Shown here: in pieces, positions 1-11,130 of the stretch
How positions within the stretch are numbered: position 1 is the first letter of the stretch
Layout of the letters: every line of letters starts with the position of its first letter
Assembly: GCA_037176705.1 (NCBI GenBank)
Contig: CM073887.1
Span: 59,915,001 to 59,979,000, forward strand
Origin: Molossus alvarezi
Lineage: Eukaryota; Chordata; Mammalia; Chiroptera; Molossidae
Length of the DNA stretch: 64,000 bases
Reading direction: 5' to 3'
Notes under the pieces: model-generated
Seen by the model: only the letters and a program-made list of their open reading frames with translations
The model's database searches: none
Told to the model about the DNA's origin: nothing
Translations under genes and position numbers: made by a program

Positions 1-130
1 TTTATTTAACCACCTTATGCCCATTTTACCCAGCAGGAGGGTAAGCTCAGAGAAGTTAAGTAACTTGTCCAAGGCCACAAAGCTAGAAAGTGGAGAGGAC
101 TCTAAGTCCAGTGCATGTTTTCACTGTCCT
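1..130 (-). repeat. MIR SINE fragment
   Basis: The run with gctcagagaagttaagtaac followed by a tccaaggccacaaagct stretch is the reverse-strand core of the old mammalian MIR element. It is diverged and shows no target-site duplication. Family recognised by its core phrase only. Confidence 0.7.
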
Positions 131-1040
131 GTGTTTGGGTCAATGCCAATGTAAACATGACCCTTCACCCTTGGGAAGTGTTTGCAAACTGGCAGTAGAG
201 CAACTTCACTTAGGAATTCAGGGGCCAGCCATAGAGGCAGCCCTGATTCCCTTTTAAAGCTTGGAGTTGGTGGCAGAGGGTGGCTCGAGTTTGAGCCAGG
301 GGAATGTGATGTCCAGCTGGCATTTCCCTTAGGGTCGGTCCAGGATTTATGACCTTCTAGGATAAGACTCTTTCTCCAGGAAGCCTCCCTGATTACCCTT
401 GGCTCCTCCATTATTCTATCCTGGCTCCCTAAACTGGAATTCCCTCTTTTAAGTCAGACCCGTCCATAGAGGACTGAGAGTTTCTTTGTCCAGTTCTGTC
501 TGTCTTCCTGAGACTAGGAGATGTCAGTCCTCTTGGAGTACCCAGAAGTGCACAGCACAGACCAGGGACCAAATGGGTGGCATGGAAGAGTTGCTAAGTA
601 CATGAAAGGCTTGACTGAGGATGTGGGGTCAGTTTGGGGTTGGGCTGTGAAACACACATGCACACATACCCAAACATGCAGGCTGGGCCTCACTCCAAGG
701 CACCTGGTCTAGGCTGGGCCTAGGAGGAAGCAGAAAGGCTGGGGTTCCAAGGATGAATCACCCCTACTTCTACCTTTTTTTCCCACCTCATGAGACCCAC
801 CTGCCAGGATAGATCAAGGCCCTTCCAGGCTGCAGACAGACTAGAGGTGTCATGAGAGCAGTCACTGTTCAGGGCTTGGGGACAGCTCTAATGAAAGTAG
901 CATTGGCACAGACAGGCAGAGCCCTGGGCCCTGGATCTGAAGTAAAGCTGGGATCAGGGCCAGAGGCTAGAGGAAAAGAACCCTGAAGCAGGGCTGAGCT
1001 TGGCTAAGGTTAGAATTAATAATATTCACTTTGGTAGCAG
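131..1040. other. Unique intergenic DNA, no gene seen
   Basis: No coding exon, RNA gene or young repeat is recognisable. Short open frames here have no family signature and no plausible splice context. Confidence 0.5.
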
Positions 1041-1047
1041 TAATATA

Positions 1048-1107
1048 ATAATAATGAAGAACCTAATACAAGTAATAATAATAATAATAATGATAATAAT
1101 AATAATT
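1048..1107. repeat. TAA/ATA trinucleotide repeat
   Basis: Interrupted run of taa/ata units with a few substitutions (gaagaacc, tgat). Confidence 0.9.
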
Positions 1108-1229
1108 GCTGTGTACAGGGCTTTGAGCTAAGATTTTATATGCCTGTGTTTTTATTTAGCTCTAGGATTTGTTAAGAGATGTTGTACAGCACTAGTCAGC
1201 ACACTACAACCTTCAGACCAACTGTCTGT

Positions 1230-1499
1230 TTTGTGAAGTATTTTTTCTCAAGGTGAAATTCACCTTACATAAAATGAACCATTTTAAAGTGTACACTTCT
1301 GTGGAATTTAGTACATTCACAATGTTGTGCAACCACCACCTCTATCTAGTTCTAAAACATTCTTATCATCCTGAAATAAAGCCCTGTACCCATTAAGCAG
1401 TCATTCTCCATTATTCACCAACTCCTCTTACCCACTGATCTGCTTTCTGTCTCTATGGATTTGCCTTTTCTGGACATTTCATATAAACAGAATCATGCA
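1230..1499 (-). mobile_element. Old L1 3' portion, left half (split by younger L1)
   Basis: Phrases such as accattttaaagtgtacac, the 'tagtacattcacaatgttgtgcaacca' stretch and tggacatttcatataaacag are the reverse complement of old mammalian L1 sequence near the ORF2 end and 3' UTR. The same element resumes after 9577 with 'atatatgacttttcgtgtttggc', so this copy was in place before the L1 at 1500-9577 inserted into it. Confidence 0.85.
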
Positions 1500-2517
1500 G
1501 GAAGAAAAATAATAATGGAGGAGTGAATGGAAGATACACAGACCATCTCTCAGGACCAAACTGGAGTTACAACTAAAATAAAGACAAGTCATTGGGAAAA
1601 TCCAACTGAAGAGCAGCTAGAGAGAACCCTTATAACTAGGGATGGAAAGAGGACACCAAATTGAGCCTGGTAGGAGCTATAGAGGCACAAGAGGGCTGGC
1701 TAGGTGTCCACAGGCAGCAGCTGAGGGCTGTCTTAGCTGTGAGCAGTTCCCTCTGAGAAGTTGGGGGTTAAAACCCCAAGATGGCTCCACAGCACAGAGT
1801 AGGGGCTCCCCCAAAACAGAGTGGCAGAGCAGGGAAAGGCTCCCATATAATACCTGTTGAGGAATTTACAACAGCTCTCTGGCAGGGAGAGGCTTGGGGA
1901 ACTCTGGCACTTCCCTGAAGGGCCAGGGCACTAAACCAGTTACAGCTACTTACCTTGGGCTCCAGTAGAGGGAGGGAAAATTGGACTTAAACTGTGTGAA
2001 GAGAGGTGGGAGTTTGTAGCACTGGGGAGAGAGTTGGGAAGGAGGACACTGGGAGTTTTATGCTGAATCACTCCTTCATAGGACAGTAGTCATATTACTC
2101 AAAGAGCCCCTTCCCAGAGCTCTGGAGCAACGGCCCCTCCCTCAGGAAGTTAACACTACGGTGGCTGGAGAAATGCAAATTGAGGCTCATTAGCAGCTAG
2201 AGTCTACCAGCAAGCAGGGGGTGGGGGGAAGCCTCTTGAAATGTGGATATGGCTCTCACTGTTGGAGGTCCTGGTTCTGAGGACTGAGCTATGAAGGCTA
2301 AGGCCTGAGTTCCTAAGTTGAACTCCTCCCCCATGGCTTCAGTAGCCATATCTGTCAACTAGCCCTCAGTTTTAAACTGGGGGAGAAGCAACTGCCCTCT
2401 CTCTGGAATTTAACAACCACCCTGTGGCTCTGGGGACTGAACAATGAAGGCAGAGGCCAGGACCCCACCCTAAGCCAACAATCCACACTGCAAAAACCAC
2501 TTTCTCTCTCTCTTTTC

Positions 2518-2758
2518 TTTTTATCCTCACCCAAGGACATTTTTCATTTATCTTCAGATAGAGCAGGAGGGAGAGAGGGAGGAAGAGAGAGAGAAACATT
2601 GACGTAAGAGAGACACATCAACTGGTTGCCACCAACACGACCCCAACCAGAGCCAGGAACAAACTGCAACCGAGGTACATGCCCTTAGTGGGAACTGAAC
2701 CCAGGGCTCTCTGGTCCATGGGCTAACACTTTAACTGCTGAGCCAAACTGGCCAGGGC
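2518..2758 (-). mobile_element. VES-type SINE in L1 leader
   Basis: Reverse copy that reads from 'ttatcctcacccaaggacat' to the tRNA-like head gccaaactggccagggc. Flanks AAACCACTTT and AAACCATTTT are an imperfect target-site duplication. Confidence 0.88.
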
Positions 2759-3129
2759 AGAAACCATTTTCTTATCAAAGCAACTTTAACCCAGGGAACA
2801 GCAATTGCCCACCTGCTGGAAATCATCTTACCCTGTCTACCTGAGGAATTCTTCATTCAGCTGAGGACTAAAACCTGAGGCTCATCAAGTAACTGAGACT
2901 AATACCCTGCAGGCAAAAGCTATAGGATAACTGAATCTTCACTTGGCCTGCAAATCTACCCAGAAAAGTAAGACTTGACATTGGTGTTTAACGTGGGCCC
3001 TCCCACAGTCATCTAGACCCAGTAGAGGGAGCCACAATCAGCAGAACACCAGAACCCACAGGGAAAATTTGGCAGGCTCCAAAACCCACTGAGACAGCCA
3101 AAATGGTGAAATGAAGAAATAAACCTCAA

Positions 3130-4010
3130 ATGAAAGAACAAGATAATTCTACAAAAGAAGGGATAAATGAAATGCAAGTAAGCAAGTTATCAAAGGTAGA
3201 GTTCAGAGTAATGATTATGAGAAAGGTCAACAGCAGGAGTAAAGAGCTCAACAGCATGAGTAAAGATATAGGAACAATGAAAATCAACCAACTTGAAATA
3301 AAAAACCCACCAAGCGGAAGTGAAGAATGACATAGCAGAAATAAAGAACACACTGGAAGGAATAACCAGCAGAATAGAGGAAGCCAAGGATTGGATCAGT
3401 GAATTAGAAGACAGGGTAGGAAAATTCACCCAATCAGAGAACCAAAAAGAAAAAACAATTAAAAAACAGGAAGACAGCTTAAGAGAACTGTGGGACAATA
3501 TGAAATGTAATAACATCCACATCATAGGAGTTTCAGAAGAAGAAGAAAATGAGCAAGGGTTAGAGAATACATTTGAGGAAATAGTGACAGATAACTTCCC
3601 TAACTTGGTTAAGGAAAAAAGCATACAATTTCAAGAAGCACAGAGAGCCCAAGTAAGAATAATTAAAAGAGGTCCACACCAAGACACATCATAATTAAAA
3701 TGCCAAAAATCAGAGACAAAGAGAGAATCCTAAAGCCAGCAAGAGATAAGCAACAGGTTACCTACAAAGGAGGCTCCATAAGGCTATCAGCTTATTTCTG
3801 AACAGAAGGGAATGGCAGGGCAGAGGGGAATGGCAGGAAGTATTCAAGGTAATAAAAAACAAGGGTCTGAATCCAAGACTACTCTATCCAGCAAGGCTAT
3901 CACTCAAAATAGAAGGTGAAATAAAGAGCTTCCCAGACAAAAAAAAATGGCTCAGGGAATATATTAGCACCAAACCAGCACTGCAAGAAATATTTAAAGG
4001 ACTACTGTAA
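3130..4010 (+). pseudogene. L1 ORF1 remnant (RNA-binding chaperone protein)
   Basis: The first part, in two overlapping frames (3130-3330 and 3320-3694), encodes a charged coiled coil with IEEAKDWISELEDRVGK and then SLRELWDNMKCNNIHIIGV, typical of L1 ORF1p before its RNA-binding domain. After 3694 the C-terminal domain continues in broken frame (MPKIRDKERILKPAR, QVTYKGGSIRLSAYF, LLYPARLSLKIEGEIKSFPD). In live L1s this protein trimerises and coats the element RNA. Frameshift plus stops (for example after RLSAYF) make this a dead copy. Confidence 0.85.
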
Positions 4011-5147
4011 TAAGCAGAAGAACTAGGAAGACAAACATAACCATAATAAATTAAAATGACAATAAATAAGTACATAACAAAGATAACCTTAAACATAAAT
4101 GGATTAAATGCTCCAATCAAAAGATGCAGAGTAGCTGAAAGGATAAGAAAGCATGATTCATACATATGTTGTTTTCAAGAGACCCACCTCACAACAAAAG
4201 ACTCACATAGGTTGAAAGTGAAGGGATGAAAAATAATTTCCAAGCAAATGGAAAGGAAGAAAAAAAGCCAGGGTAGCAAAATTCATATCCAATAAAATAG
4301 ACTTCAAAAAGAAGACCATAACTAGGGACAAAGAAGGCCACTACATAATATTGAAAGCTTCTTTCCAATAGGAAGATATAACCTTGGTAAACATATATGC
4401 ACTCAATATAGGAGCACCAAGATATTTTTTAAAACTTCTGGAGGACTTCAAAGGAGAAATCAACAGCAATACAATCATAACAGGGGACTTCAACACCCCA
4501 CTGACATCACTGGATAGATCCTCTAGAATTAACAAGGAAACAGACTCTATATGATGCACTAGATTCAATTGATTTAATAGATATCTACAAAAAATTACAC
4601 CCCAAAACTACAGAATTCACATTCTTCTCAAGTGCACATGGGACATTCTTAAAGATAGACCACATGTTAGGACACAAGTAAGTCTCTAAAAGTTCAAGAA
4701 GATTGAAATCATATCAAGTATCTTCTCAGATCACAATGGCACAAAACTAGAAATTAATTACAATAAACACACTAAAAAACATTCAAAAAAATGGAGGCTA
4801 AATCATACATTATTAAACAATGAATGGGTTACCAAGAAAATCAAGGAAGAAATTAAAAACTTCGTGGAAACCAATGAAAATGAATGCACAACAACACAAA
4901 AACTATGGATGCTACAAAAGCAGTTCTGAGAGGGAAGTTCATAGCACTACAGGCCTACCTCAAGAAAGAAGAAACATTTTTAGTTGACCATCTAACCCTA
5001 CAACTTAAAGAATTAGAAAGTAAGCAAAAAGAAAAACCTAGAGCAAGTAGAGGGAAAGAAATAGTAAAGGTCAGAGCAGAGATAAATGACATAGAGACTA
5101 AAAAAATTATTCAAAAGATCAATAAAACAAAGAGCTGTTGTTGTTTT

Positions 5148-5393
5148 GTTTTTTTTTAATCCTCACCCGAGAACATTTTTCCATTTTTTGTTGAGACAGA
5201 GTGAGAAAAAGAGAGAAAGAGAGAGAGACAGAAAAACATCAACCTGAAAGAGACACATTGAGTGGTTGCCACCTGCACAACCAACCAGGGCCGCGGACAA
5301 ATTGCAACCGAGGTACGTGCTCTTAGCAGGAACCGAACCTGGGTCTCTCTGGACCGCAGGCCGATGCTCTAACCACTGAGCAACCGGCCAGGG
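5148..5393 (-). mobile_element. VES-type SINE in L1 ORF2
   Basis: Begins with the poly-T/atcctcacccgagaac tail and ends at the head gagcaaccggccaggg. The interrupted ORF2 text AAAGAGCTG is repeated at both sides (about 5129 and 5395). Confidence 0.9.
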
Positions 5394-5951
5394 AAAAGAG
5401 CTGGTTTTTTGAAACTATAAACAAAATTGATGAAACCTTAGCCAGACTCACCAAGAAAAAATGAGAAAGGACCCAAATAACAAAATCAGGAACAAAAGAG
5501 GAGACATAACAATCAACATCACAGAAATACAAAGGGGTATTAAAAAATACTATGAACAATTATATGCCAACAAATTGGACAATCTAGGCAAAAATGGACA
5601 AATCTCTAAAATCACACAGTCTTCCAAAACTGAACTGGGAAGAGACAGAAAACTTTAACAGACCAATAATAACTAAGGAAATTGAAGATGTAATCAAGAA
5701 ACTCTCAGCAAACAAAAGCCTGGGCCTGATAGCTTCATGGGGGAGTTTTCCTGAAGATTCTTCTCAAACTATTCCAAAAAAATTCAAGAAAAAGGAAGAC
5801 TTCCAAATTCTTTCTATGAGACCAACATAATTCTGATTCCAAAACCAGATAAAGACACTACAAAAAAACAAAAACTACAGGCCAATATCCCTGATGAACA
5901 TAGATGCTACAATCTTTAACAAGGTATTAGAAAATCAGATCCAGTGATACA

Positions 5952-6043
5952 TTTTTTTTTTATCCTCACCCGAGGACTTTTTTCTATTTTTTTTTTAGAT
6001 AGAGTGGGAGGGAGGGAGGGAGAGGCAGAGACAGAGAGGGGGA

Positions 6044-6097
<54 letters not shown>

Positions 6098-6255
6098 GAT
6101 GTGAAAGGGACATATCCAGTGGCTGCCTCCCGCACAACCCCAACCAGGGCCAGGGACAAATCACAACTGAGGTTAGTGCCCTTGACTGGAATCAAACCCT
6201 CAGTTCATTGGTCCACGGGCTGATGCTCTAACAGCTGAGCCAAACCAGCCAGGGC
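5952..6255 (-). mobile_element. VES-type SINE with long GA run in L1 ORF2
   Basis: Target copies AGATCCAGTGATACATT (5937) and AGATCCAGCAATACATT (6256) flank the insert. An expanded (GA)n at about 6048-6090 makes it longer than its relatives. Confidence 0.92.
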
Positions 6256-6445
6256 AGATCCAGCAATACATTAAAAAAAGTATTCATTATGACTAAGTGG
6301 GATTCATCTGAGGGATGCAAGGCTGGTACAATATTCGCAAATCAGTAATTGTGTTACACCACATAAACAAAATGAAAGATAAAAACCATATGATCATATC
6401 AATAGACACTAAAAAAACATTTGACAAAATCCAGCACCCATTTCT

Positions 6446-6690
6446 CTCTCTTTTTTTAATCCTCACCTGAGGACATTTTTTCATTTTTTGTTCAGATAGA
6501 GTGGGAGGGAGAGAGAGAGAGAGAGAAACATCGACATGAAAGGGACACATCGAGTGGCTGCCTCCCGCAGTACCCAACCAGGGCCAGGGACAAACTGCAA
6601 CTGAGGTATGCGCCCTTAATGGGAACCAAACCCGGGTCTCTCTGGACCACAGGCCGACGCTCTAACAGCTGAGCCAAACCGGTCAGGGCT
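6446..6690 (-). mobile_element. VES-type SINE in L1 ORF2 (RT region)
   Basis: Flanks CCAGCACCCATTTCT (6431) and CCAGCACCATTTCT (6691) are the target duplication. The head ends ccaaaccggtcagggct. Confidence 0.92.
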
Positions 6691-7286
6691 CCAGCACCAT
6701 TTCTGATAAAAACACTCAGCAATGTGGGAAGAGAGGGATCATATCTCAACATAAAAAAGGCCATATATGAAAAACCTACAGCCAACATCATACTCATTGG
6801 GCAAAAACTAAAAGCATTTCCCTTAAGAACAGCAACAAGACAAGGATGCTCACTTTCACCACTCTTATTTAACATAGTACTGGAAATCTTAACCACAGCA
6901 ATTAGACAAGAAGAAAAAAATAAAAAGGATCCAAATTGGAAAGGAGTTAGAGAAACTGTCACTGTTTGTCGACAATATGGTATTAGACATAGAAAACCCT
7001 AAAGACTCCATCAAAAATCTACTAGATTTAATAAATGAATTTGGCAAAGTAGCAGGATACAAAATTAACATTAAGATAACGATGGTATTCTTATACAACA
7101 ATAATGAACACTCAGAAAGGGAAACAAACAAACAAAAAAACAATCCCAATTACTATTGCAATAGCAAAACAAAAACAAAAACAAAAAACCTAGGAATAAA
7201 CTTAACCAAGGAGGTAAAAGACATTTTCTCAGAAAATGACAGAACATTGAAAAAAGAAATAGAAGAAGATATTACAAAGTAGAAAC

Positions 7287-7500
7287 AGCCCAGCTGGTGT
7301 GGCTCAGTGGATTGAGCATCATACGATGGACTGAGAGGTCCTGGCTCAATTTCCAGTCAGGGCACATGCCCGGGTTTTGAGCTCGATCCCCAGTAGGGGT
7401 CATGCAGGGGGCAGCCAATCAATGTTTCTCTCTCACATCAATGTTTCCATCTTTCTCCCTGCCTTTCTATCTAAAAAGTCAATAAAAAGATATTTTTTAA
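7287..7500 (+). mobile_element. tRNA-derived SINE, second bat type, in L1 ORF2
   Basis: Differs from the common type: head gctggtgtggctcagtggat, a second arm with gatccccagtaggggtcatg, and a tail ending tcaataaaaagat. I refer to this form below as the second type. Target copies AAAGTAGAAACA and AAAGTGGAAACA flank it. Confidence 0.85.
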
Positions 7501-8438
7501 AAAGTGGAAACATATACCATGTTCATGGACCAAAATAATCAACATCATTAAAATGCCCATACTACCCAAAGCAATCTACAGATTCAATGCAATCCCTATT
7601 AAAGTATCAATGACATGTATCACAGATCTAGAACAAACACTCCAAAGGTTTATATGGAACCATAAAAGACCCTGAATAGCCACAAAAATTTTGAAAAAGA
7701 AGAAAAAAGTGGGAGGGATCACAATACCAGATATCAAATTATACTACAAAGCCATCGTAATCAAAACAGCCTGGTATTGACACAAGAACAGACATACAGA
7801 TCTATGGAACAGAACAGAGAACCCAGATATCAACCCAAGACAGTGTGCACAATTAATATTTGACAAAGGAGGCAAGAGCATACAATGGAGCAAAGACAAT
7901 CTCTTCAATAAATGGTGCTGGGAAAACTGGACAGCTATATGCAAAAAACATGAATCTAGACCACTATCTTACACCATATGCAAGAATAAACTCAAAGTAG
8001 ATAAAAGATTTAAATATAACCCATAAAACCACAAAAATCTTAGAAAAAATGTAGGCCAAAAAATCTCAAACATCATATGTAGTGGATTTTTCACTGATAC
8101 AGCTAGGGCAAGAGAGTCAAAGGAAAAATTAATGAATAGGACCACATCAAACTTAAAAGCTTCTGCATGGCAAAAGAAACCAGCATCAAAATGAAAAGGG
8201 AACACAGTCTTCTGGGACAACATATTTGCCAATGATATGTCAGGTAAAGGGTTAATCTCCAAAATATATAGAGTACTCATACAACTCAACAAAAGGAAGA
8301 CAAAGAATCTAATTAAAAATGGGTTGAGGACTGGAATAGACACCTCTCCAAACAGGACATACAAAAGGCCAGGACACATATAAAAAAAATGCTCATCATC
8401 TCTAATCATCAGAGAGATACAAATGAAAACAACTATGA

Positions 8439-8657
8439 GCTTAGCCGGTGTGGCTCACTGATTGATCGTTGACCCACGCACTAAGAGGTCACTGGTTTGA
8501 TTCCTGCTCAGGGCACATGCCCAGGCTGTGGGCCCAATCTCCAGTGGAGAGCATGCAGGAGGCAGTCAATCGATGTTCTCTCTCATTGATGTTTCTATCT
8601 TTCTCTCCCTCTACCTTCCTCTCTCTCTAAAGTCAATAAAGCTAAAAATGTAAAAAA
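8439..8657 (+). mobile_element. tRNA-derived SINE, second type, near L1 ORF2 end
   Basis: Head cttagccggtgtggctcact, middle arm ccagtggagagcatgcagga, tail ctctaaagtcaataaa. Target duplication not clear. Confidence 0.8.
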
Positions 8658-8822
8658 CCCCACTGTGGTACATTTACACAAGGAATTCTATGCAGCTGTA
8701 AGAAAGATAGATCTCTTACCCTTTGAGACAACATGGAGGGACCTGGAGAGTATTATGCTAAGTGAAATAAGCCAGTCAGAAAAAGACAAGTACTATATGA
8801 TCTCGCTTATTTGTGGAACATA

Positions 8823-9090
8823 ATGAACAAAATAAGCTGTCAACCAAAAGATATCCAGAATCATGGAAGTAAGGAACAGACTGACAAACCTCAGAGGGAT
8901 GGGGGGTGGGAGGGGAGAGATAAACCAAAGAACTTATATGCATATATGCACAACCAATCGACACGGACCCTGGGCTGGGGAAGGCAGGAGGGGTTAAGGA
9001 GTGGGAAGGAGGAGGTCAGTGGGGAAAAAATGGGGACATCTGTAATATTTTCAACAATAAAGAAAATAAATACATTAAAAAAAAAAACAA
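8823..9090 (+). other. L1 first 3' UTR with internal A-tail
   Basis: After the ORF2 stop comes the G-rich UTR (gggatggggggtgggagggg) and then aataaagaaaataaatacat followed by an A-run at 9077-9087. Its reverse complement matches the 3' ends of the minus-strand L1s at 43497 and 61290, so this is the true UTR of this L1 lineage. Confidence 0.75.
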
Positions 9091-9094
9091 AAAA

Positions 9095-9577
9095 GAAAGA
9101 CTCATGGACACAGACAATAGTATGGTGATTACCAGAGGGATGGGGGCTTGGGGTGAGGTAGAAGAGGGCTAAGTGGGGATACATGGTCATGGAAGCAGAA
9201 TTGACTTGGGGTGGTAAACACACAATACAATATACAGATGATGTATTGTAGAATTGTATACCTGAAACAATTTTTTTTAATTCTCACCGGAGAATGTTTT
9301 TCTATTTACCTTTAGATTGAGTGGAAGGTGGAGAGGGAGGGAGGGAGAGAGAGAGAGAAACATCAATGTGAGAGGGACACATCAACAAGTTGCTTACTGC
9401 ACTACCCAACCAGAGCCAGGGACGAACCACAATGAGGTACGTGCCCTTGGCTGAAATCACACCTGCAACTCATTAGTCTGACTGCTGAGCCAAACCAGCC
9501 AGGGCTACCTGAAACATAATTTTATTAACCAATGTCACCACAATAAATTTAATTTAAAAAATTTAAAAAAATAAAAA
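9095..9577 (+). mobile_element. Second L1-like 3' tail inside the same insertion
   Basis: The stretch from actcatggacacagacaata to ttattaaccaatgtcaccac and an A-rich end resembles a different L1 3' terminus. A SINE splits it at 9271-9505. It lies inside the 17-bp duplication of the whole L1, so it either travelled with the L1 RNA or was part of its UTR. Confidence 0.65.
9271..9505 (-). mobile_element. VES-type SINE in second L1 tail
   Basis: Flanks TACCTGAAACAATTTT and TACCTGAAACATAATTTT show the target was duplicated. Confidence 0.88.
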
Positions 9578-9594
9578 ATAAACAGAATCATGCA

Positions 9595-9960
9595 ATATAT
9601 GACTTTTCGTGTTTGGCTTTTTTTTTTTTTTTTTTTTTTTTAAATTTCACTAAGCATAATGTTTTTTGTTTTTTTTAATCCTCACCCGAGGATATTTTTC
9701 CATTGATTTTTAGATAGAGTAGAAGGGAGAGAAGGAGAGAGAGAGAGAAACATCAATGTGAGAGAGACAAATCAATTGGTTGCCTCCCACACAACCCCCA
9801 CCAGGGCTGGGGAACAAAGCTCCAACCCAGGTACGTGCCCTTGACCAGTAATCGAACCCATGACTTTCAGTCCTCGGGCTGATGCTCTAACCACTGGGAA
9901 AACTAGCCAGGGCACTAAGCATAATGTTTTTGAGGTTCATTCACATTATAGTATGAATCA
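9595..9960 (-). mobile_element. Old L1, continuation after the younger L1
   Basis: Continues the element left at 1499 with atatatgacttttcgtgttt and cactaagcataatgtttttg, interrupted by a SINE at 9667-9913. Continues with decreasing clarity to about 10150. Confidence 0.8.
9667..9913 (-). mobile_element. VES-type SINE in old L1
   Basis: Target copies ACTAAGCATAATGTTTTT flank it at 9649 and 9914. Tail reads aatcctcacccgaggatatt; the head end is slightly degraded (gaaaactagccagggc). Confidence 0.92.
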
Positions 9961-10159
9961 GTGCTTTTTATCATGAATGGATCCTTTTTATGGCTGAATA
10001 ATATTCCATTGCATGGAATATTCATTTATGTAAAATGGAGGTTTATTGGAATACATCTTTTCCCATTTGTTTATATATTGTCTCTGACGTGTTTTAATGC
10101 CTTAACAGCAGAATTCAGTTGTTTTGACAGAGACGAAGCTGAAAATGGTTACTGTGTGA

Positions 10160-10870
10160 CTTCTCCCTTTCCCCCAGCTTTAAGAGATATAATTGACATA
10201 ACATTGTGTAAGTTTAAGGTATATAATAAGTTGATTTGATATATGTACATATTGCAAAATGTTTACCAAATTAGATTAGTTAACACATTTTTTGTCTCAC
10301 ATAGTTACCATTTTGTTTGTGTGGTGAGAACTCTCAAGATCTACTCTCTTAGCAACTTTTAAGCATATAATATAGTATTGTTAACTATAGGCACCAAGCT
10401 ATACATTAGATTGTCAGATCTTATTTAACTTATTTATCTTACAAATAGAAGTTTGTACCCTTTGATCAGCATCTCCCAGGCCCTGGCAACCACCATTCTG
10501 CTCTCTGTTTCTGTAAGTTGACTTTTTTTTTTTTTTAGATTCCACATGTAAATGAGGTCATACAATATTTGTCTTCTTCTGTCTACTTACTTCACTTAGC
10601 ATAATGCTCTCAACTTCCATTCATATTGTCACAAATGATAGGATTTCCTTTTTTTTCCTTATGGCTGAATAATATTCATATATTATATATTATAATATAT
10701 ATGAATAAAAATAAATAAATAAAAAATATATTCCTTATCCATTCATCCATTGATGGACACTTAGGTTGCTTCCATGTCTTGGCTATTATAATCAATGCTG
10801 CAGTAAACTTGGGGGGTGCAGATATCTTTTCAGGATAGTGATTTCATTTAATTTGGATTTTTGTGCCCTT
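10160..10870 (-). mobile_element. Old L1 3' UTR and ORF2 end
   Basis: Contains ataattgacataacattgtg, tccacatgtaaatgaggtca, cacttagcataatgctctca and tggatgggcttcca-like text in reverse orientation, all typical of older L1 3' sequence. An AT-rich insert lies near 10675-10735. Confidence 0.8.
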
Positions 10871-10974
10871 TAAACTTTCTTTTCAAAATAGGTTTTAATC
10901 AAATTTTATATACAAATTGTTGTTAAATTATTTTTATGTGGCCTTTTAATAAAGTTTGCTGACCCATGCTCAGC

Positions 10975-11130
10975 CAGCCCTACCTAGATTCAAATTGTCA
11001 GTCTGTTGCTTAGTAGCTGCACCAAGTGGTTTACTCTCTAGCCTTTATTTTGTCCGTCTCTAAAATAGGAAAATAGTACCAACCTCATAGGGTTACTGTG
11101 AGAATAATCTAATCTAGGACCGTGCTAGCA
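10975..11130 (+). repeat. MIR SINE
   Basis: Reads through a core with gtctctaaaataggaaaata and accaacctcatagggttact, the forward-strand MIR end. Confidence 0.65.

Larger units (their letters stand above)
4058..8822 (+). pseudogene. L1 ORF2 remnant (endonuclease / reverse transcriptase)
   Basis: The order is that of L1 ORF2p: an endonuclease domain with LVNIYALNIGAPRYF and TIITGDFNTPLTSLDRSSR near 4380-4520, then reverse transcriptase ([19 protein letters not shown] near 6836-6895), ending in SLICGT and a stop at 8820. The catalytic motif expected as FADD reads FVDN near 6967-6980, so the polymerase centre is lost. Five SINEs and many stops break the frame. Confidence 0.88.
1500..9577 (+). 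mobile_element. Near full-length decayed L1 (LINE-1) retrotransposon
   Basis: The block is bounded by a perfect 17-bp duplication, ATAAACAGAATCATGCA, at 1483-1499 and 9578-9594. It holds a 5' UTR-like leader (1500-3100), a broken ORF1, a broken ORF2 and a 3' UTR with A-rich tail. After removing seven nested SINEs (about 1.8 kb with their duplications) the body is about 6.3 kb, normal for a full-length L1. It sits inside an older minus-strand L1. Frameshifts, stops and a damaged reverse-transcriptase active site show it cannot move now. The 3' end is double: a first UTR and A-tail near 9062-9090, then another L1-like tail to 9577. Confidence 0.9.

Noticed and set aside
3320..3694. Novel coiled-coil protein
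   Set aside because: It is the middle of L1 ORF1, placed between an L1 leader and ORF2 inside a bounded L1.
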